Below, piece after piece: positions 30,773 to 39,835 of a DNA stretch of 55,407 nucleotides. Source of the stretch: Anaerolineae bacterium (GTDB lineage Bacteria > Chloroflexota > Anaerolineae > Aggregatilineales > Phototrophicaceae); assembly GCA_022821805.1 (NCBI GenBank), contig JAJECX010000032.1, positions 1 through 55,407 of the forward strand, written 5' to 3'. A program made the position numbers and the translations under genes. The notes under the pieces were generated by a model. The model saw nothing but the letters and a program-made list of their open reading frames with translations. It was not told the DNA's origin and made no database searches. Position 1 is the first letter of the stretch, and each line of letters starts with the position of its first letter.

Positions 30773-33006
30773 AGCTCGGGTTCCCAATCAAAGCGCAATT
30801 CCATCGGCGGCCGATCGGGGCAGACTTCATCGGTTTCGCGGCGATGAAGCAGCGCCGTCTTGACGATGAGGCGCAGGCGCGCGCCATTGTCGATTTCGAC
30901 TGCGACCGGCACGGTTGGCGCGCCCAAAGCATAACGCGCGGCATTGCGCCCGATGTCTTGGTAGGTTCCCAGGGTCAGGCTTGGCGACTGCGGGAAGAGC
31001 TCCAGGTTGTTCAGTGGCACCAAGTCCTTTTGATGAATGACGGCGGTGCCGCGCGATTGCAAGCCGATGCCGATGCCGCTGCCGCTAAGGCGCGCGCCGA
31101 CATAGCCGATGGCGGCGCAATCCGATGAGTGATAAACGCGAATGACGCGCGCAATCAAGCCCTCGGCAGCGACGCCGGTCAGGATCGCCTCGAGCACATC
31201 TTCGTGGTGCAAGCCGCCGATCGTTTTCGCCAATGCCGTGCCAAAAGCCGGTCCCAGGGCGAGCACAACTTCGCGCCCCGCGCCTTTCGCCGCCGGACCG
31301 ATCTCGACCAGCCGCGAAAGCGGCTCGCCAACATGGGGATCGACAAAACCCTCGGGAGACTTCGCTTGCGGGATCGCCTGCATCTCGCGCCAGCGCGCGC
31401 CATGTGGGCGATAGCCGCTGCCCGGTCCAGTATAATCGTTGCCGTCGTTGATGGCGCTCCGCACTTTGAAATCGGCATCAAAAATCGCTGACGGCTGCAG
31501 GTAATCAGCCGTGATCCGCTGCCGGCCCATCTCCAGGATATTGTCAGCGACATCGGCAAAACCGCTCTGCTGCAAGGCGCGGATGACGGCGACGAAATCG
31601 TCATCGCCGGCCATGAAGGCATCGGCCGCCTTCAAATCGGGCACGATATCGCGCTCCGGCATATCATCGCTGCCATGGGCGGCGGTAGCGGCGTCGATCT
31701 CTTCATCGGTGATAGCGGGCAGCCCCAGCTCGCGGTAGACGGCTTGAATCGCGCGCGCGCCCTTGCGCCGAATCGAGAGCGCCTCGGCTTCGGTGATCGG
31801 GCGAACGCCGCCGTCAATCTGCATATCGCGCTGCAAGACGTTGTAATCATCAAAGTCTTCGGCATCGAAATTGCCGCCGCCGAAGAGGTTGTCGCGTTTG
31901 GGGATTGCGCTGTAGCCGCTGAAGATGAAATCAGCGCCGGGGATGAATTGCAGCATCAGTTTCGCGCTCTTGCGGATGCTCGAATGCGAAGCCAGCGCAT
32001 CGTTGCCGGCCGCCACTTCCAGACCGAGCATCGACGCCAACAGATTCTCCGCCAGCACCGCTCGTACGCCGCCGGGCAAAGCTTCCGGCAGAGCGATGCA
32101 AGAGATTGAGCCATTCTGCACGCCTTGGCTGCCTGCGCCCTTAACCACCAACAGACAGCGCGCCTCCAGGTAAAGCATCGATTTTTGCTCGGCGCGACCC
32201 ATAAGCGCTTCCGAGCCGGTGCCCGAGGTAAAGCGGATCTTCACGCCGCGCGAGGCGTAGGCGGAAGCGAGGAACGCCTTCGACCAAGGCGTATCGTCGC
32301 CATCGACGAAGGTCTTCTCGGTGCCATACACGGAAAGCGTTTCGGCGTAGCTGGTCAGCCCTTTCATCGCCAAGCGCAAGCCCAGCGCTTCTTCCACCGA
32401 GCATTGCGTCAGCACACCGCCGCGTCCGGTCTGCGTGCCAACCAAGATAGCCAGCGCATTGAAGGGCGCGAAGCGGGCGACACGTACGGTTGTCTCGACT
32501 TCGGCGAAGCCGCGCAGCGCCGCCTCGGCCGCGTCAGCCGCCAGCAGCGCCGGATGCTCGCGCCAATTGGTCACGTGCGCTTGATTGGCCGGTGTGCGCC
32601 GAATCCGCATTTTCGCCAAGCCCATCATCATTTCCAGCACATTCATGTGGCGGATGATGTCGGTCAGCTTGCCTGGGGTGCAGCCGGCGACCAAGCGGGC
32701 GATCTCTTCGCGCGGCACATTTATGTCGGCCAACATGCGCGCGTACTCTTTTGACGGCAACGCCATCGCATCTTCCGCCGTCTCCAGGTCCAGCGCTTGC
32801 GACGCGATGAAAATATCCAGCGCGTCGAAGTCTTGCCGCTTGACGCCGTCTATTTCCACGACGGCGCCGTCCTCGATCGTAAGACTGGGCGGTGGATCAT
32901 AGGGGCTGTCGGCGGCGATCAAGCCGGCTTCGGGCCAAGGCTCAACGTAGGTCTCTTTATTGATGTCCCGCTTTGCCAGCAAGTCAAATCGTTTGGAGCG
33001 TTCCAT
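30769..33006 (-). CDS. B12-dependent diol/glycerol dehydratase, large and medium subunits fused
   Basis: 745 residues. About 1-500 match the large (alpha) subunit PduC/DhaB1: ERSKRFDLLAKRDINKETYV, GLAKMRIRRTPANQAHVTN, MGRAEQKSMLYLEARCL and KGAGSQGVQNGSISCIALPE. About 545-745 match the medium (beta) subunit PduD, with LHHEDVLEAILTGVAAEG, ARVIRVYHSSDCAAIG and GIGIGLQSRGTAVIHQKDL. Between lies a Gly-rich joint (NDYTGPGSGYRPHG). In enterobacteria these are separate genes (about 554 and 224 residues). It converts 1,2-diols or glycerol to aldehydes by a radical mechanism with adenosylcobalamin. The context of sugar-acid genes is unusual for it. Confidence 0.92.
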   Translation of the reverse strand: MERSKRFDLLAKRDINKETYVEPWPEAGLIAADSPYDPPPSLTIEDGAVVEIDGVKRQDFDALDIFIASQALDLETAEDAMALPSKEYARMLADINVPREEIARLVAGCTPGKLTDIIRHMNVLEMMMGLAKMRIRRTPANQAHVTNWREHPALLAADAAEAALRGFAEVETTVRVARFAPFNALAILVGTQTGRGGVLTQCSVEEALGLRLAMKGLTSYAETLSVYGTEKTFVDGDDTPWSKAFLASAYASRGVKIRFTSGTGSEALMGRAEQKSMLYLEARCLLVVKGAGSQGVQNGSISCIALPEALPGGVRAVLAENLLASMLGLEVAAGNDALASHSSIRKSAKLMLQFIPGADFIFSGYSAIPKRDNLFGGGNFDAEDFDDYNVLQRDMQIDGGVRPITEAEALSIRRKGARAIQAVYRELGLPAITDEEIDAATAAHGSDDMPERDIVPDLKAADAFMAGDDDFVAVIRALQQSGFADVADNILEMGRQRITADYLQPSAIFDADFKVRSAINDGNDYTGPGSGYRPHGARWREMQAIPQAKSPEGFVDPHVGEPLSRLVEIGPAAKGAGREVVLALGPAFGTALAKTIGGLHHEDVLEAILTGVAAEGLIARVIRVYHSSDCAAIGYVGARLSGSGIGIGLQSRGTAVIHQKDLVPLNNLELFPQSPSLTLGTYQDIGRNAARYALGAPTVPVAVEIDNGARLRLIVKTALLHRRETDEVCPDRPPMELRFDWEPEL

Positions 33007-33100
33007 TATTCGCCCTCACCGTGTTCCATGCCGCAAGCAGAATCTAACACATGGCGCGGCGACTGTCTAATGTCAAGACGCCTCGAATCAACGCCGGCTT

Positions 33101-34225
33101 TCAAGCGTAGCGCTGGCGCAGGATCCCGGCGGCTTCCGACATGGCGCGCAGTTTCTGGTAGGCTTCTTCCAGCGAGATCGGGTTGGTGCTGGTGGGCGCG
33201 AATCCGCAATCGGGATTGAGCGCGATCTGCTCCGGCTGCAAGTATCGAAGCGCCTTTTCCACGCGCTCAACAATCATCGCAGGGCTGTCGGCGATTTCTC
33301 CACGCACATCCACCACGCCCAAGCCGATCTCCTTATCGGTTGGGAACTGCTCAAATATCGCCACATCGCCCGCTTGTGAAACGGCGAACTCCATCGCCAG
33401 TTGGTCCACATCCGCTCGCAGCAAATGCGGCATGATCGGCTCATAATCACCGTTGGCGTACACCGTTCGCGCGCGATTGCCGCGGCAGACATGGAGAGCG
33501 GTCTTGATGCCTTCAATGCCAGCGAGGACTCGATTGAGATCGTCTATCGCCCGCGCGATTTCTTCCTCCGGATCGTCAAATCGGGCGCGGTGCTCGGGAT
33601 CCACGAAGAAGCAGAGCCAAGGATCATCAAACTGAACCTCATCGACGCCAATATCGCGCAAGGCGGTGACTTCCTGCCGCAGGATGGGAATCACGGCTTC
33701 GATAAAATCGCGTCGGGTTGGGTAGGCTTGCTTCGAGTATTCGTGGCGCCACAAACGTCCGCCGATCATATGCGGCGATGGCAAGGCGACCTTAATGCGC
33801 CTGTCGGTATGTTGACGAAGAAACTTTGCGCCCTGAGCCGCAATCGGACGCGAATAGGTCATGCGCTCCACAACGAGCGCCTGCTTGAACTCTTTCAGCG
33901 TCCACTGCTGCGGCGGAGACAAGCCGGCATCGGGCACGATTTCAGGCGCCAGCGCTTGCGTTTGATACTCCGCCTGCTGGAAGCCGTCCACCATCTGCGC
34001 GAAAACTTCAAAGTAGCCGATCCGGCGCCACTCGCCATCGGAGATGATATCGATGCCGGCTGCTTCCTGCAAGCCGATCGCGAATGTGATCGCTTTATCC
34101 AGCGCCGCGTCCAAGGCTTCATCGCCGAGCGAGCCGTCCTGATGCTTGATCAGCAGATCAATCACCCACTTCGGGCGCGGCAGGCTGCCGATGACACTGG
34201 TCGGAAAAAGGGTGTTTTCGCTCAT
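33101..34225 (-). CDS. Cobalamin-independent methionine synthase C-terminal-domain protein (MetE-C/UROD-like)
   Basis: 374 residues from MSENTLFPTSVIGSLPRP. The start has AGGGG 7 nt upstream and avoids the longer ATG at 34252. Zinc ligands of the MetE barrel are present as H245-x-C247 (LHVCRGN), E279 (AMEF) and C340 (NPDCGFAP), and SDGE near residue 62 matches the family. It lacks the N-terminal half of MetE, so it is a stand-alone methyltransferase of the kind that moves a methyl group from corrinoid or folate carriers or from methylated substrates to a thiol. The substrate is not evident. It lies upstream of the B12-dependent dehydratase in the same direction, but with a gap of about 95 bp. 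Confidence 0.85.
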   Translation of the reverse strand: MSENTLFPTSVIGSLPRPKWVIDLLIKHQDGSLGDEALDAALDKAITFAIGLQEAAGIDIISDGEWRRIGYFEVFAQMVDGFQQAEYQTQALAPEIVPDAGLSPPQQWTLKEFKQALVVERMTYSRPIAAQGAKFLRQHTDRRIKVALPSPHMIGGRLWRHEYSKQAYPTRRDFIEAVIPILRQEVTALRDIGVDEVQFDDPWLCFFVDPEHRARFDDPEEEIARAIDDLNRVLAGIEGIKTALHVCRGNRARTVYANGDYEPIMPHLLRADVDQLAMEFAVSQAGDVAIFEQFPTDKEIGLGVVDVRGEIADSPAMIVERVEKALRYLQPEQIALNPDCGFAPTSTNPISLEEAYQKLRAMSEAAGILRQRYA

Positions 34226-34415
34226 TGGCAACCCCTGGGGATCTAGCTCCAAGAAAGGATAACGCGGAGACCTATCATTTTAGCCCTATTGCAATCCTAC
34301 ACTATTGAACACAAAATCGCCGAATATCGGGGAGAATTGGCAAGATCCCTTTCCGTTCTCCCGCCAATCCGCGCTACAATTCGCATCTGGATTGGCATCA
34401 AGCAGCGAGCGCAAA

Positions 34416-35561
34416 ATGTCACTTGAAAACAGGGTCAGGGATCATTTCACCGCTGAATTCGGCGAATCCCCCGCCTTCATCGTCCGCGCGCCCGGTCGCG
34501 TCAATCTCATCGGCGAACATACCGACTACAATGACGGCTTCGTCTTCCCCATGGCGATCAACCGCGCAACATGGATCGCCCTGCGCCCACGCGACGACAA
34601 GCGCGTGCTAGCCATCTCGCTCGATATGGACGACCAGCGCCAATTCTCGCTCGATGACTTGCGGAAGCCGGCGGACTTAGATTGGATCGACTATCTGAGC
34701 GGCGTCGCCTGGTCGCTGCTTGAGCGGGGATACGAGCTGCGCGGCTGGGAAGGCGTGGTGGCGGGCGATGTGCCGATCGGCGCTGGACTTTCCTCATCGG
34801 CGGCGCTGGAGTTAGCAACGGCGCGCGCCTTTTTCGAAGTCTCTGATTTCGAGTGGGATGCGGCTGCGATGGCGCTGGCTTGTCAGGCGGCTGAGAATCA
34901 CTGGCTGGGCGTGAATTGTGGCATTATGGACCAGATGATCTCGGCGGCCGGCGTCGAAGATCGCGCCCTGCTCATCGATTGTCGCAACTTGGAGACCTAT
35001 ACCGCTCCGCTGCCAGCGGACACTTCCGTCGTCATCCTTGATACCGGGACGCGCCGCGGTCTGGTTGATTCCGCCTATAACGAAAGGCGCAAACAGTGTG
35101 AGGCGGCGGCGCGGCACTTCGGTGTATCGGCTCTGCGCGATGTAGACAAATCCAGCTTCGCCGAACGCGCGCATGAGCTGGACGAATTGCGCCGACGACG
35201 AGCGCGTCATGTCGTAAGTGAGAACGAGCGGACGCTGCGGGCGCGTGACGCCATGCGCTCGGGCGAGCCGGCGGCGCTGGGAAAACTGATGATCGAGAGC
35301 CACGTCAGCCTGCGTGACGACTTTGAGGTGTCGAGTCCGGCGCTTGATGCGATTGTCGAATGCGCTAATGCCGAAGAGGCTTGCTATGGCGCGCGCATGA
35401 CCGGCGCCGGCTTCGGCGGCTGTGCGGTGGCTTTGGCGCGGGCGGACGGCGCGGACGCTTTCGCAGAGCGAGTAAGCGCGGCCTACCTGGCAGCCACTGG
35501 AAACCAGCCCACCCTGTACATCACGCGGGCGAGCCGAGGCGCGGAGACGGTTTACCCCTAA
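34416..35561 (+). CDS. galK: Galactokinase
   Basis: 381 residues from MSLENRVRDHF. The GHMP-kinase galactokinase signature GRVNLIGEHTDYN is at 27-39, the ATP-binding PIGAGLSSSAALE at about 119-131, the catalytic-base region GIMDQMISA follows, and the third motif MTGAGFGGCAVAL is near the C-terminus. It phosphorylates alpha-D-galactose to galactose-1-phosphate (Leloir pathway). The 34305 ATG would add a 37-residue tail with no family match, so 34416 is used, although its ribosome site is weak. galT and galE are not in the window. Its stop overlaps the convergent SDR gene by 4 nt. Confidence 0.93.
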   Translation: MSLENRVRDHFTAEFGESPAFIVRAPGRVNLIGEHTDYNDGFVFPMAINRATWIALRPRDDKRVLAISLDMDDQRQFSLDDLRKPADLDWIDYLSGVAWSLLERGYELRGWEGVVAGDVPIGAGLSSSAALELATARAFFEVSDFEWDAAAMALACQAAENHWLGVNCGIMDQMISAAGVEDRALLIDCRNLETYTAPLPADTSVVILDTGTRRGLVDSAYNERRKQCEAAARHFGVSALRDVDKSSFAERAHELDELRRRRARHVVSENERTLRARDAMRSGEPAALGKLMIESHVSLRDDFEVSSPALDAIVECANAEEACYGARMTGAGFGGCAVALARADGADAFAERVSAAYLAATGNQPTLYITRASRGAETVYP

Positions 35562-36316
35562 GCGTCAAACTGGAAAAGCGAGCAGCCGCCATCGAGCGTC
35601 AGGATGCTGCCGGTCATATAAGCGGTATGGGGACCCGCAAGGTAGACAACTGCGGCGGCGATCTCTTCGGGCGTGCCCGGCTCTACCAGTGGAATCACCT
35701 TGGCGACGCGGGCGGCGTATTGCGGCTCTTCGCGCAGTTGGCGCCCGGCCAAGCCAGCGTCCACAATGCCCGGCGCTACCGCATTGACTAAAATGCCATG
35801 AACCGCCAGCTCGCGCGCCATCTGCTTGACCAGCATGTTGACTCCCGCCTTGCTGACGGTGTAGGCAGTGATCTCTGGCCAAGGGATCGACCCGACCCAG
35901 CTTGATGTGAGGATAATGCGCCCTTTCGTCCCGTCAGCGACCATCTTCCGCGCCGCCGACTGGCAGACGTTGAAGCAGCCGGTCAGGTTAATATCGAGAT
36001 GATTCCGCCAGTTGTCCTGACCCAGCTCGAGGAAGGGTTGGGCGTCGACGATGCCGGCGTTGGAGCAGACGATGTCGACTTGCCCCAAACTGGCGATGGC
36101 AGCGTCAACCGCCGCCCGCTCGCGCACATCGACTTCGGCGTAGTCCGCTTCGGCCTCATGCGCTCTGACTCGCTCGATTGCCCCGGCAGCGTCTGCGCGC
36201 GGAACGATATCCCACATTACAACATGGGCGCCATTTTCCGCCAGCTGCCGCGCCATCGCCTCCCCCAAATCGCCGGCGGCGCCGGTCACGATTGCCGTTT
36301 TTCCGTTCAACATCAT
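35558..36316 (-). CDS. Short-chain dehydrogenase/reductase (SDR)
   Basis: 252 residues, classical SDR. Cofactor motif TGAAGDLG at 11-18, NAG at 86-88, catalytic S139, Y152 and K156 (TAYTVSK). The acidic D36 (MWD) after the second strand favours NAD over NADP. The start at 36316 has AAGGAG 5 nt upstream. A second ATG follows directly. The substrate is unknown; in this sugar-catabolic setting an alditol or sugar-acid oxidation is likely. A 49-codon remnant of another gene lies immediately upstream (36351-36500), so the promoter region of this gene was reshaped by a deletion. Confidence 0.9.
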   Translation of the reverse strand: MMLNGKTAIVTGAAGDLGEAMARQLAENGAHVVMWDIVPRADAAGAIERVRAHEAEADYAEVDVRERAAVDAAIASLGQVDIVCSNAGIVDAQPFLELGQDNWRNHLDINLTGCFNVCQSAARKMVADGTKGRIILTSSWVGSIPWPEITAYTVSKAGVNMLVKQMARELAVHGILVNAVAPGIVDAGLAGRQLREEPQYAARVAKVIPLVEPGTPEEIAAAVVYLAGPHTAYMTGSILTLDGGCSLFQFDA

Positions 36317-36350
36317 TTGCGCTCCTTATTGCGGTATAACCGTTGCAGTT

Positions 36351-36500
36351 TCAGCGGATCATGGCGGCGGTCGCTTCGCCCAGCTCTACGGCGTCGTCGA
36401 TAAAGCCCACGTGCTGTCGAAAAACCGTGTCTTGATGATCGGTATAGCCAAGGTCCGTATGCCTGTGGCTCGTCAAGTAGATTCGGTTGATTTTTGGCAT
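36351..36500 (-). pseudogene. N-terminal remnant of a GH38/DUF5054-type hydrolase
   Basis: An open frame of 49 codons from ATG 36500 to TGA 36351. It begins MPKINRIYLTSHRHTDLGYT and continues DHQDTVFRQHVGFIDDAVEL GEATAAMIR. The H-x-H-x-D-x-GYT metal-binding start and the fid-Ave-L-eat pattern match the N-terminus of glycoside-hydrolase-38-like proteins (DUF5054), which run to several hundred residues. Everything after about residue 46 is missing and the SDR gene follows at once. It is therefore a truncated remnant of a sugar-processing hydrolase, not a functional gene. Confidence 0.6.
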
Positions 36501-36648
36501 GAGCGGTTCACGTCAGGCTGTGCTTGGCAGCGCTGTACTTAAGCTCGCAAGTTTCGGGCAAGTTGACAAATTCACGGAAACAAAAACCGCCCTGGCATCT
36601 GCCGGAGCGATAGAGCGCATGAATTTAGGTGTGGTAAGAATATCCGAC

Positions 36649-36810
36649 CTAGTCCTTTGCCAGCTTGACAGGCTCCTTGTGGGCAGGCTCTTTCGCGGGC
36701 GCCTGCTGCTTTGAGTTTGAAGGCTGCTGCTTGCCATCGCCTGACTTTCCGCTGTCGGGCTTTGGGCGCGTAAGGTTTTCGTACCAAATGAATTCAATTT
36801 GTTCAGACAT
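36649..36810 (-). CDS. Tiny charged protein (53 residues), unknown
   Basis: ATG 36810 to TAG 36649 with a strong GGAGG site 8 nt upstream. The first part, MSEQIEFIWYENLTRPK, is followed by a low-complexity Lys/Pro/Gln/Ser tail (SKQQAPAKEPAHKEP). It lies 1 nt after the stop of the broken gene at 36812-37252, as if the two were one operon. The excellent ribosome site argues that it is real. The function is unknown. Confidence 0.5.
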   Translation of the reverse strand: MSEQIEFIWYENLTRPKPDSGKSGDGKQQPSNSKQQAPAKEPAHKEPVKLAKD

Positions 36811-36811
36811 C

Positions 36812-37252
36812 TCAACGCCTCCAGCTACTATTCAGCACAACTCGAAACGACCCAATTTCCGATTTTCGACCTTCATTATTTCCAAACTGAAAGCTGAAGG
36901 TATATAAGCCATCAACCGATAACCACAAGTCGCCAATTGGCAGAATATGAATCGCCTTGGTCAATATGCCTCTGGATTTCGACCTGGCCTCAGTATACCA
37001 CAGTTGGCGACCATTTGGGTCGGTTAAGGAAATGTAGAGTTCGTCCAGGAAATCATGCACATACCAGGCTGTGAGCAGATACAAGTCCCTTTCCAGAGCA
37101 ACCTTGCGCACCAGCGGCCGGGATCAAGAGGTCTTGCGTTTTTCCGGCACATCAAAAGAGAGAATTGTTACTGGCACGCCGATCATAGAGTCGTCGAATG
37201 CCTCCTCGTTTACGCGTAATTCCCAAGTCGCCGCAGACCACAAGTGCTGCAT
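36812..37252 (-). pseudogene. 147-codon gene with one in-frame TGA (37124-37126), unknown function
   Basis: A GGAGG site precedes ATG 37252. The frame runs 42 codons (MQHLWSAATWELRVNEEAFD and on to VPEKRKTS), meets TGA at 37124-37126, then stays open for another 104 codons to TGA 36812. The second part contains DLYLLTAWYVHDFLDELYIS and DLWLSVDGLYTFSFQF, which look like a small beta-sandwich. Either a nonsense mutation (for example CGA to TGA) broke the gene, or the parts are made separately (GTG at 37111), or the TGA is read through. The second half resembles, only faintly, DUF6941-like proteins. No frame-disrupting insertion is seen. Confidence 0.5.
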
Positions 37253-37283
37253 CTGTCCTCCGTATCATTATGATGAAATAGTA

Positions 37284-38039
37284 TCAAGCAATGAGGACCC
37301 GCAGAACCTGGCTGTGCAAGGTACGATTGCTGGCGATGATGCCATTGCCGCTGAGCGGAGGACCGCCGTTCCAGGAGGTGATTTTGCCGCCCGCGCCTTC
37401 GACCACCGGGACCAGCGCGACGATATCCCAGAGGCGCATGATTGGATCAAGCATGATATCGGCATAGCCGGTCGCAAGCAGGAAATAACCGTGGCAATCG
37501 CCCCAGGTGCGGTTGAAATTGGTCATACCCATCAGCTGCTGGAAGGCGATGCCGTTCTGGTATTGACCGACGTGGATGAAATCGGAATAGAGCATGACGG
37601 CGTCGCGAAGGCTTCGCGTATCGCGGACGCGTACCACTTCGTCGTTAAGGCGCGCCTCGTCGCCATCGCCGATTAGCAGATGTGATGTGACGGGATGGTG
37701 AATCGCGCCGACGATCGGTTCGCCGTCTTTCATCAAGCCGATCAAAGTGCCAAAGAGGAAGGTGCCGCTGACGAAAGACTTGGTGCCGTCAATTGGATCG
37801 AGCACCCACTTGTATTCGGCGGATTCATTGTAATCCTCGAATTCTTCGCCAATGATGCCGTGATCGGGATATTCCTTCATGATCATTTCGCGCATGACCT
37901 CTTCCGCCTGGCGGTCGGCGATAGTCACGGGCGATTCGTCGGCTTTCGTCTCCACAGTGAAATCGCGGCGGAAGTAACGCATGATAGCGTCGCCGCTGGC
38001 GCGGGCGAGTTCTTTGCTGAAATCGACAAATTCTCGCAT
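37284..38039 (-). CDS. hisN: Inositol-monophosphatase-family histidinol-phosphatase
   Basis: 251 residues from MREFVDFSKELARASGDAIM. IMPase-type metal motifs are intact: E65/E66 in GEEFEDYN, D81-P-I-D84-G-T in DPIDGTKSF, and the late LWDIVAL. This family can dephosphorylate histidinol-phosphate, and it follows hisB by 7 nt in a hisD-hisC-hisB-hisN order, so the eighth step of histidine synthesis is the likely role. HisN-type enzymes differ from the PHP-type HisK. An inositol- or PAP-phosphatase cannot be excluded from sequence alone. The ATG at 38099 would overlap hisB, so 38039 is used. Confidence 0.85.
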   Translation of the reverse strand: MREFVDFSKELARASGDAIMRYFRRDFTVETKADESPVTIADRQAEEVMREMIMKEYPDHGIIGEEFEDYNESAEYKWVLDPIDGTKSFVSGTFLFGTLIGLMKDGEPIVGAIHHPVTSHLLIGDGDEARLNDEVVRVRDTRSLRDAVMLYSDFIHVGQYQNGIAFQQLMGMTNFNRTWGDCHGYFLLATGYADIMLDPIMRLWDIVALVPVVEGAGGKITSWNGGPPLSGNGIIASNRTLHSQVLRVLIA

Positions 38040-38046
38040 GACGACC

Positions 38047-38643
38047 TTACTCCGTAAGTGTGCCCTTGGTGCTGGGGACGCCTTGGCGCCGTGGGTCAAT
38101 CGCGACCGCGCTTGCCAGCGCCCGGCCGAAGGCTTTGAACAGCGCCTCGGCTTTATGATGATCGTTGCGACCGTAGAGCGCTTCCGCGTGCAGGTTCATT
38201 CTGGCATGGGCGGCCACGGTCTCAAGCGAATGGATGACCAGGTCTGTCGGCATCTCGCCCATTAGCGGCGTGTTAAATTCGGCGATGATGACAGCATAGG
38301 GGCGGCCGCTTAAATCAATGACCGCGCGCGCCAGCGCCTCGTCCATCGGCACGTAAGCCGCGCCCATGCGCTCTATGCCGCTGCGCGAGCCAAGCGCTTC
38401 GTCGATCGCCCGACCCAGGCAAATGGCGATGTCTTCAACAGTGTGGTGGGCGTCGATGTGCAGGTCGCCTTGAGCCTGGACCCGCAGATCGAATTGGCCG
38501 TGATGCGCGATATGCCCCAGCATGTGGTCGTAGAAGCCGATACCAGTGCTGATATCGGCGGCGCCAGCGCCATCCAAATTGAGGCTCAACTCGATTGCGG
38601 TCTCTTTTGTATTCCGCTTGACTTCCGCTTTTCGCTCGCTCAT
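38047..38643 (-). CDS. hisB: Imidazoleglycerol-phosphate dehydratase
   Basis: 198 residues from [15 protein letters not shown] with GAGGA upstream of the ATG at 38643. The family metal-binding motifs [19 protein letters not shown] and [14 protein letters not shown] are present, together with [20 protein letters not shown]. It removes water from imidazoleglycerol phosphate, the sixth step of histidine synthesis. It is the single-domain (not HisNB-fused) form, about the usual length of 195. It lies between hisC and hisN. A GGCGACC-type palindrome occupies the gap to hisC (38709-38738). Confidence 0.95.
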   Translation of the reverse strand: MSERKAEVKRNTKETAIELSLNLDGAGAADISTGIGFYDHMLGHIAHHGQFDLRVQAQGDLHIDAHHTVEDIAICLGRAIDEALGSRSGIERMGAAYVPMDEALARAVIDLSGRPYAVIIAEFNTPLMGEMPTDLVIHSLETVAAHARMNLHAEALYGRNDHHKAEALFKAFGRALASAVAIDPRRQGVPSTKGTLTE

Positions 38644-38708
38644 GGGATTTATCCTCGTCGGGAAAGATAGCACAAAATACTAAAGCGAAAAGGGTGCGGG
38701 TGAAGCCG

Positions 38709-38738
38709 GGCCGGCGACCTGATAGGTAGCCGCTACAG
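38709..38738. repeat. Intergenic GGCGACC-type palindrome between hisC and hisB
   Basis: GGCGACCTGATAGGTAGCC followed by GCTACAG, a member of the same family as 5788-5812 (which shares CGACCTGATAGGTC). It is a weaker copy. Confidence 0.5.
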
Positions 38739-38742
38739 CTTG

Positions 38743-39831
38743 TCAGAAATGGCGGAGGACCTCTAGCAGGCGGTCGACTTGATCGCCGGCGCCGGCGCTG
38801 ATGCGTATGTGGTCGAAGAGGCGCGGTTTATTGTAATAGCGCACGATGATGCCGGCGCGAGCGAGGCGATCGCGGAAGTCTTCAGCGCTCATTCCGCTGA
38901 CGCGATTCAATACAAAATTGGATTGACTGGGATAAGGCGAGAGGTAGGGCAATTCGGCGAAGGCGACCTCCATCCGCGTACGCTGCTCCACCAGTTGCCG
39001 CACGCGTTCAAGCAGATAATCGACATCTTTCAGCGACTCCTGCGCCGCCAAGTCAGCGGCCAAGTTGATATTGTAGGGTTGCTTGATCTTCCAGAGATGC
39101 GGCATGAGCAGGCGCGGAAAAATGCCGTATCCAATTCGCAAACCGGCCAGCCCAGCCCATTTGCTCAGCGTTCTTAATACGATCAGGTTGGGGCAATCCG
39201 CCATCCAGGAAGCCAGGCTTTCGCCTCGCGCGAATTCGACGTAGGCTTCGTCAACGACGACCGTGGTCGGCAGGTCAAGCAGCGCGTTGATGTCATCCGG
39301 CGCAATTACATCGCCGCTGGGATTATTGGGCGAGCACAAGAATACGAGCTTGGCATTGTGTCGCGCCACCGCCTCTTGAATTGCGCTCACATCGATAGAA
39401 AAGTCGGCGCGCCGGTAAACATCGACGACCTCCGCGTGATAGATCGGCGCATTAAAACTGTACATGGCAAAGGTCGGCGGTGTATTGATGATGGTATCGC
39501 CAGGTTCGATGAAGAGTTGCAGGATGAGTTCAATCAACTCGTCTGCCCCGGCGCCACAGAGGATCTGCTCCGCCGGCAGGCTCGTGTATTCCGCCAGCAA
39601 TTCGCGCAACCGTCCCGATTCCGGATCTGGATAGACGTGCATGTTTGGCAACTGCGCCAAGGCTTCCACTACCCGCGGCGAGGGACCATAGGGGTTCTCA
39701 TTGGCATCAAGCTTTATCAGATCGGCAGCGGCGATGCCCAGCCGTTCGGCAAATACATCGAGCGATGTGGTCGGCGTGTAAGCGCTCATCGACGCGATGT
39801 CGCGCCGAATGCGGACTTTCTCATTCGCCAT
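38743..39831 (-). CDS. hisC: Histidinol-phosphate aminotransferase
   Basis: 362 residues from MANEKVRIRRDIASM, class I/II PLP aminotransferase. Motifs include LDANENPYGPSPR, the SPNNPSGD box, VVVDEAYVEF, the PLP lysine in LRTLSKWAGLAGLRIGYG and the late ARAGIIVRYY. It converts imidazole-acetol phosphate to histidinol phosphate. The upstream hisD stop lies 4 nt before this ATG. The longer start at 39876 reads inside hisD and is rejected. A weakly conserved palindrome separates it from hisB. Length is standard (350-370). Confidence 0.95.
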   Translation of the reverse strand: MANEKVRIRRDIASMSAYTPTTSLDVFAERLGIAAADLIKLDANENPYGPSPRVVEALAQLPNMHVYPDPESGRLRELLAEYTSLPAEQILCGAGADELIELILQLFIEPGDTIINTPPTFAMYSFNAPIYHAEVVDVYRRADFSIDVSAIQEAVARHNAKLVFLCSPNNPSGDVIAPDDINALLDLPTTVVVDEAYVEFARGESLASWMADCPNLIVLRTLSKWAGLAGLRIGYGIFPRLLMPHLWKIKQPYNINLAADLAAQESLKDVDYLLERVRQLVEQRTRMEVAFAELPYLSPYPSQSNFVLNRVSGMSAEDFRDRLARAGIIVRYYNKPRLFDHIRISAGAGDQVDRLLEVLRHF

Positions 39832-39835
39832 GATG

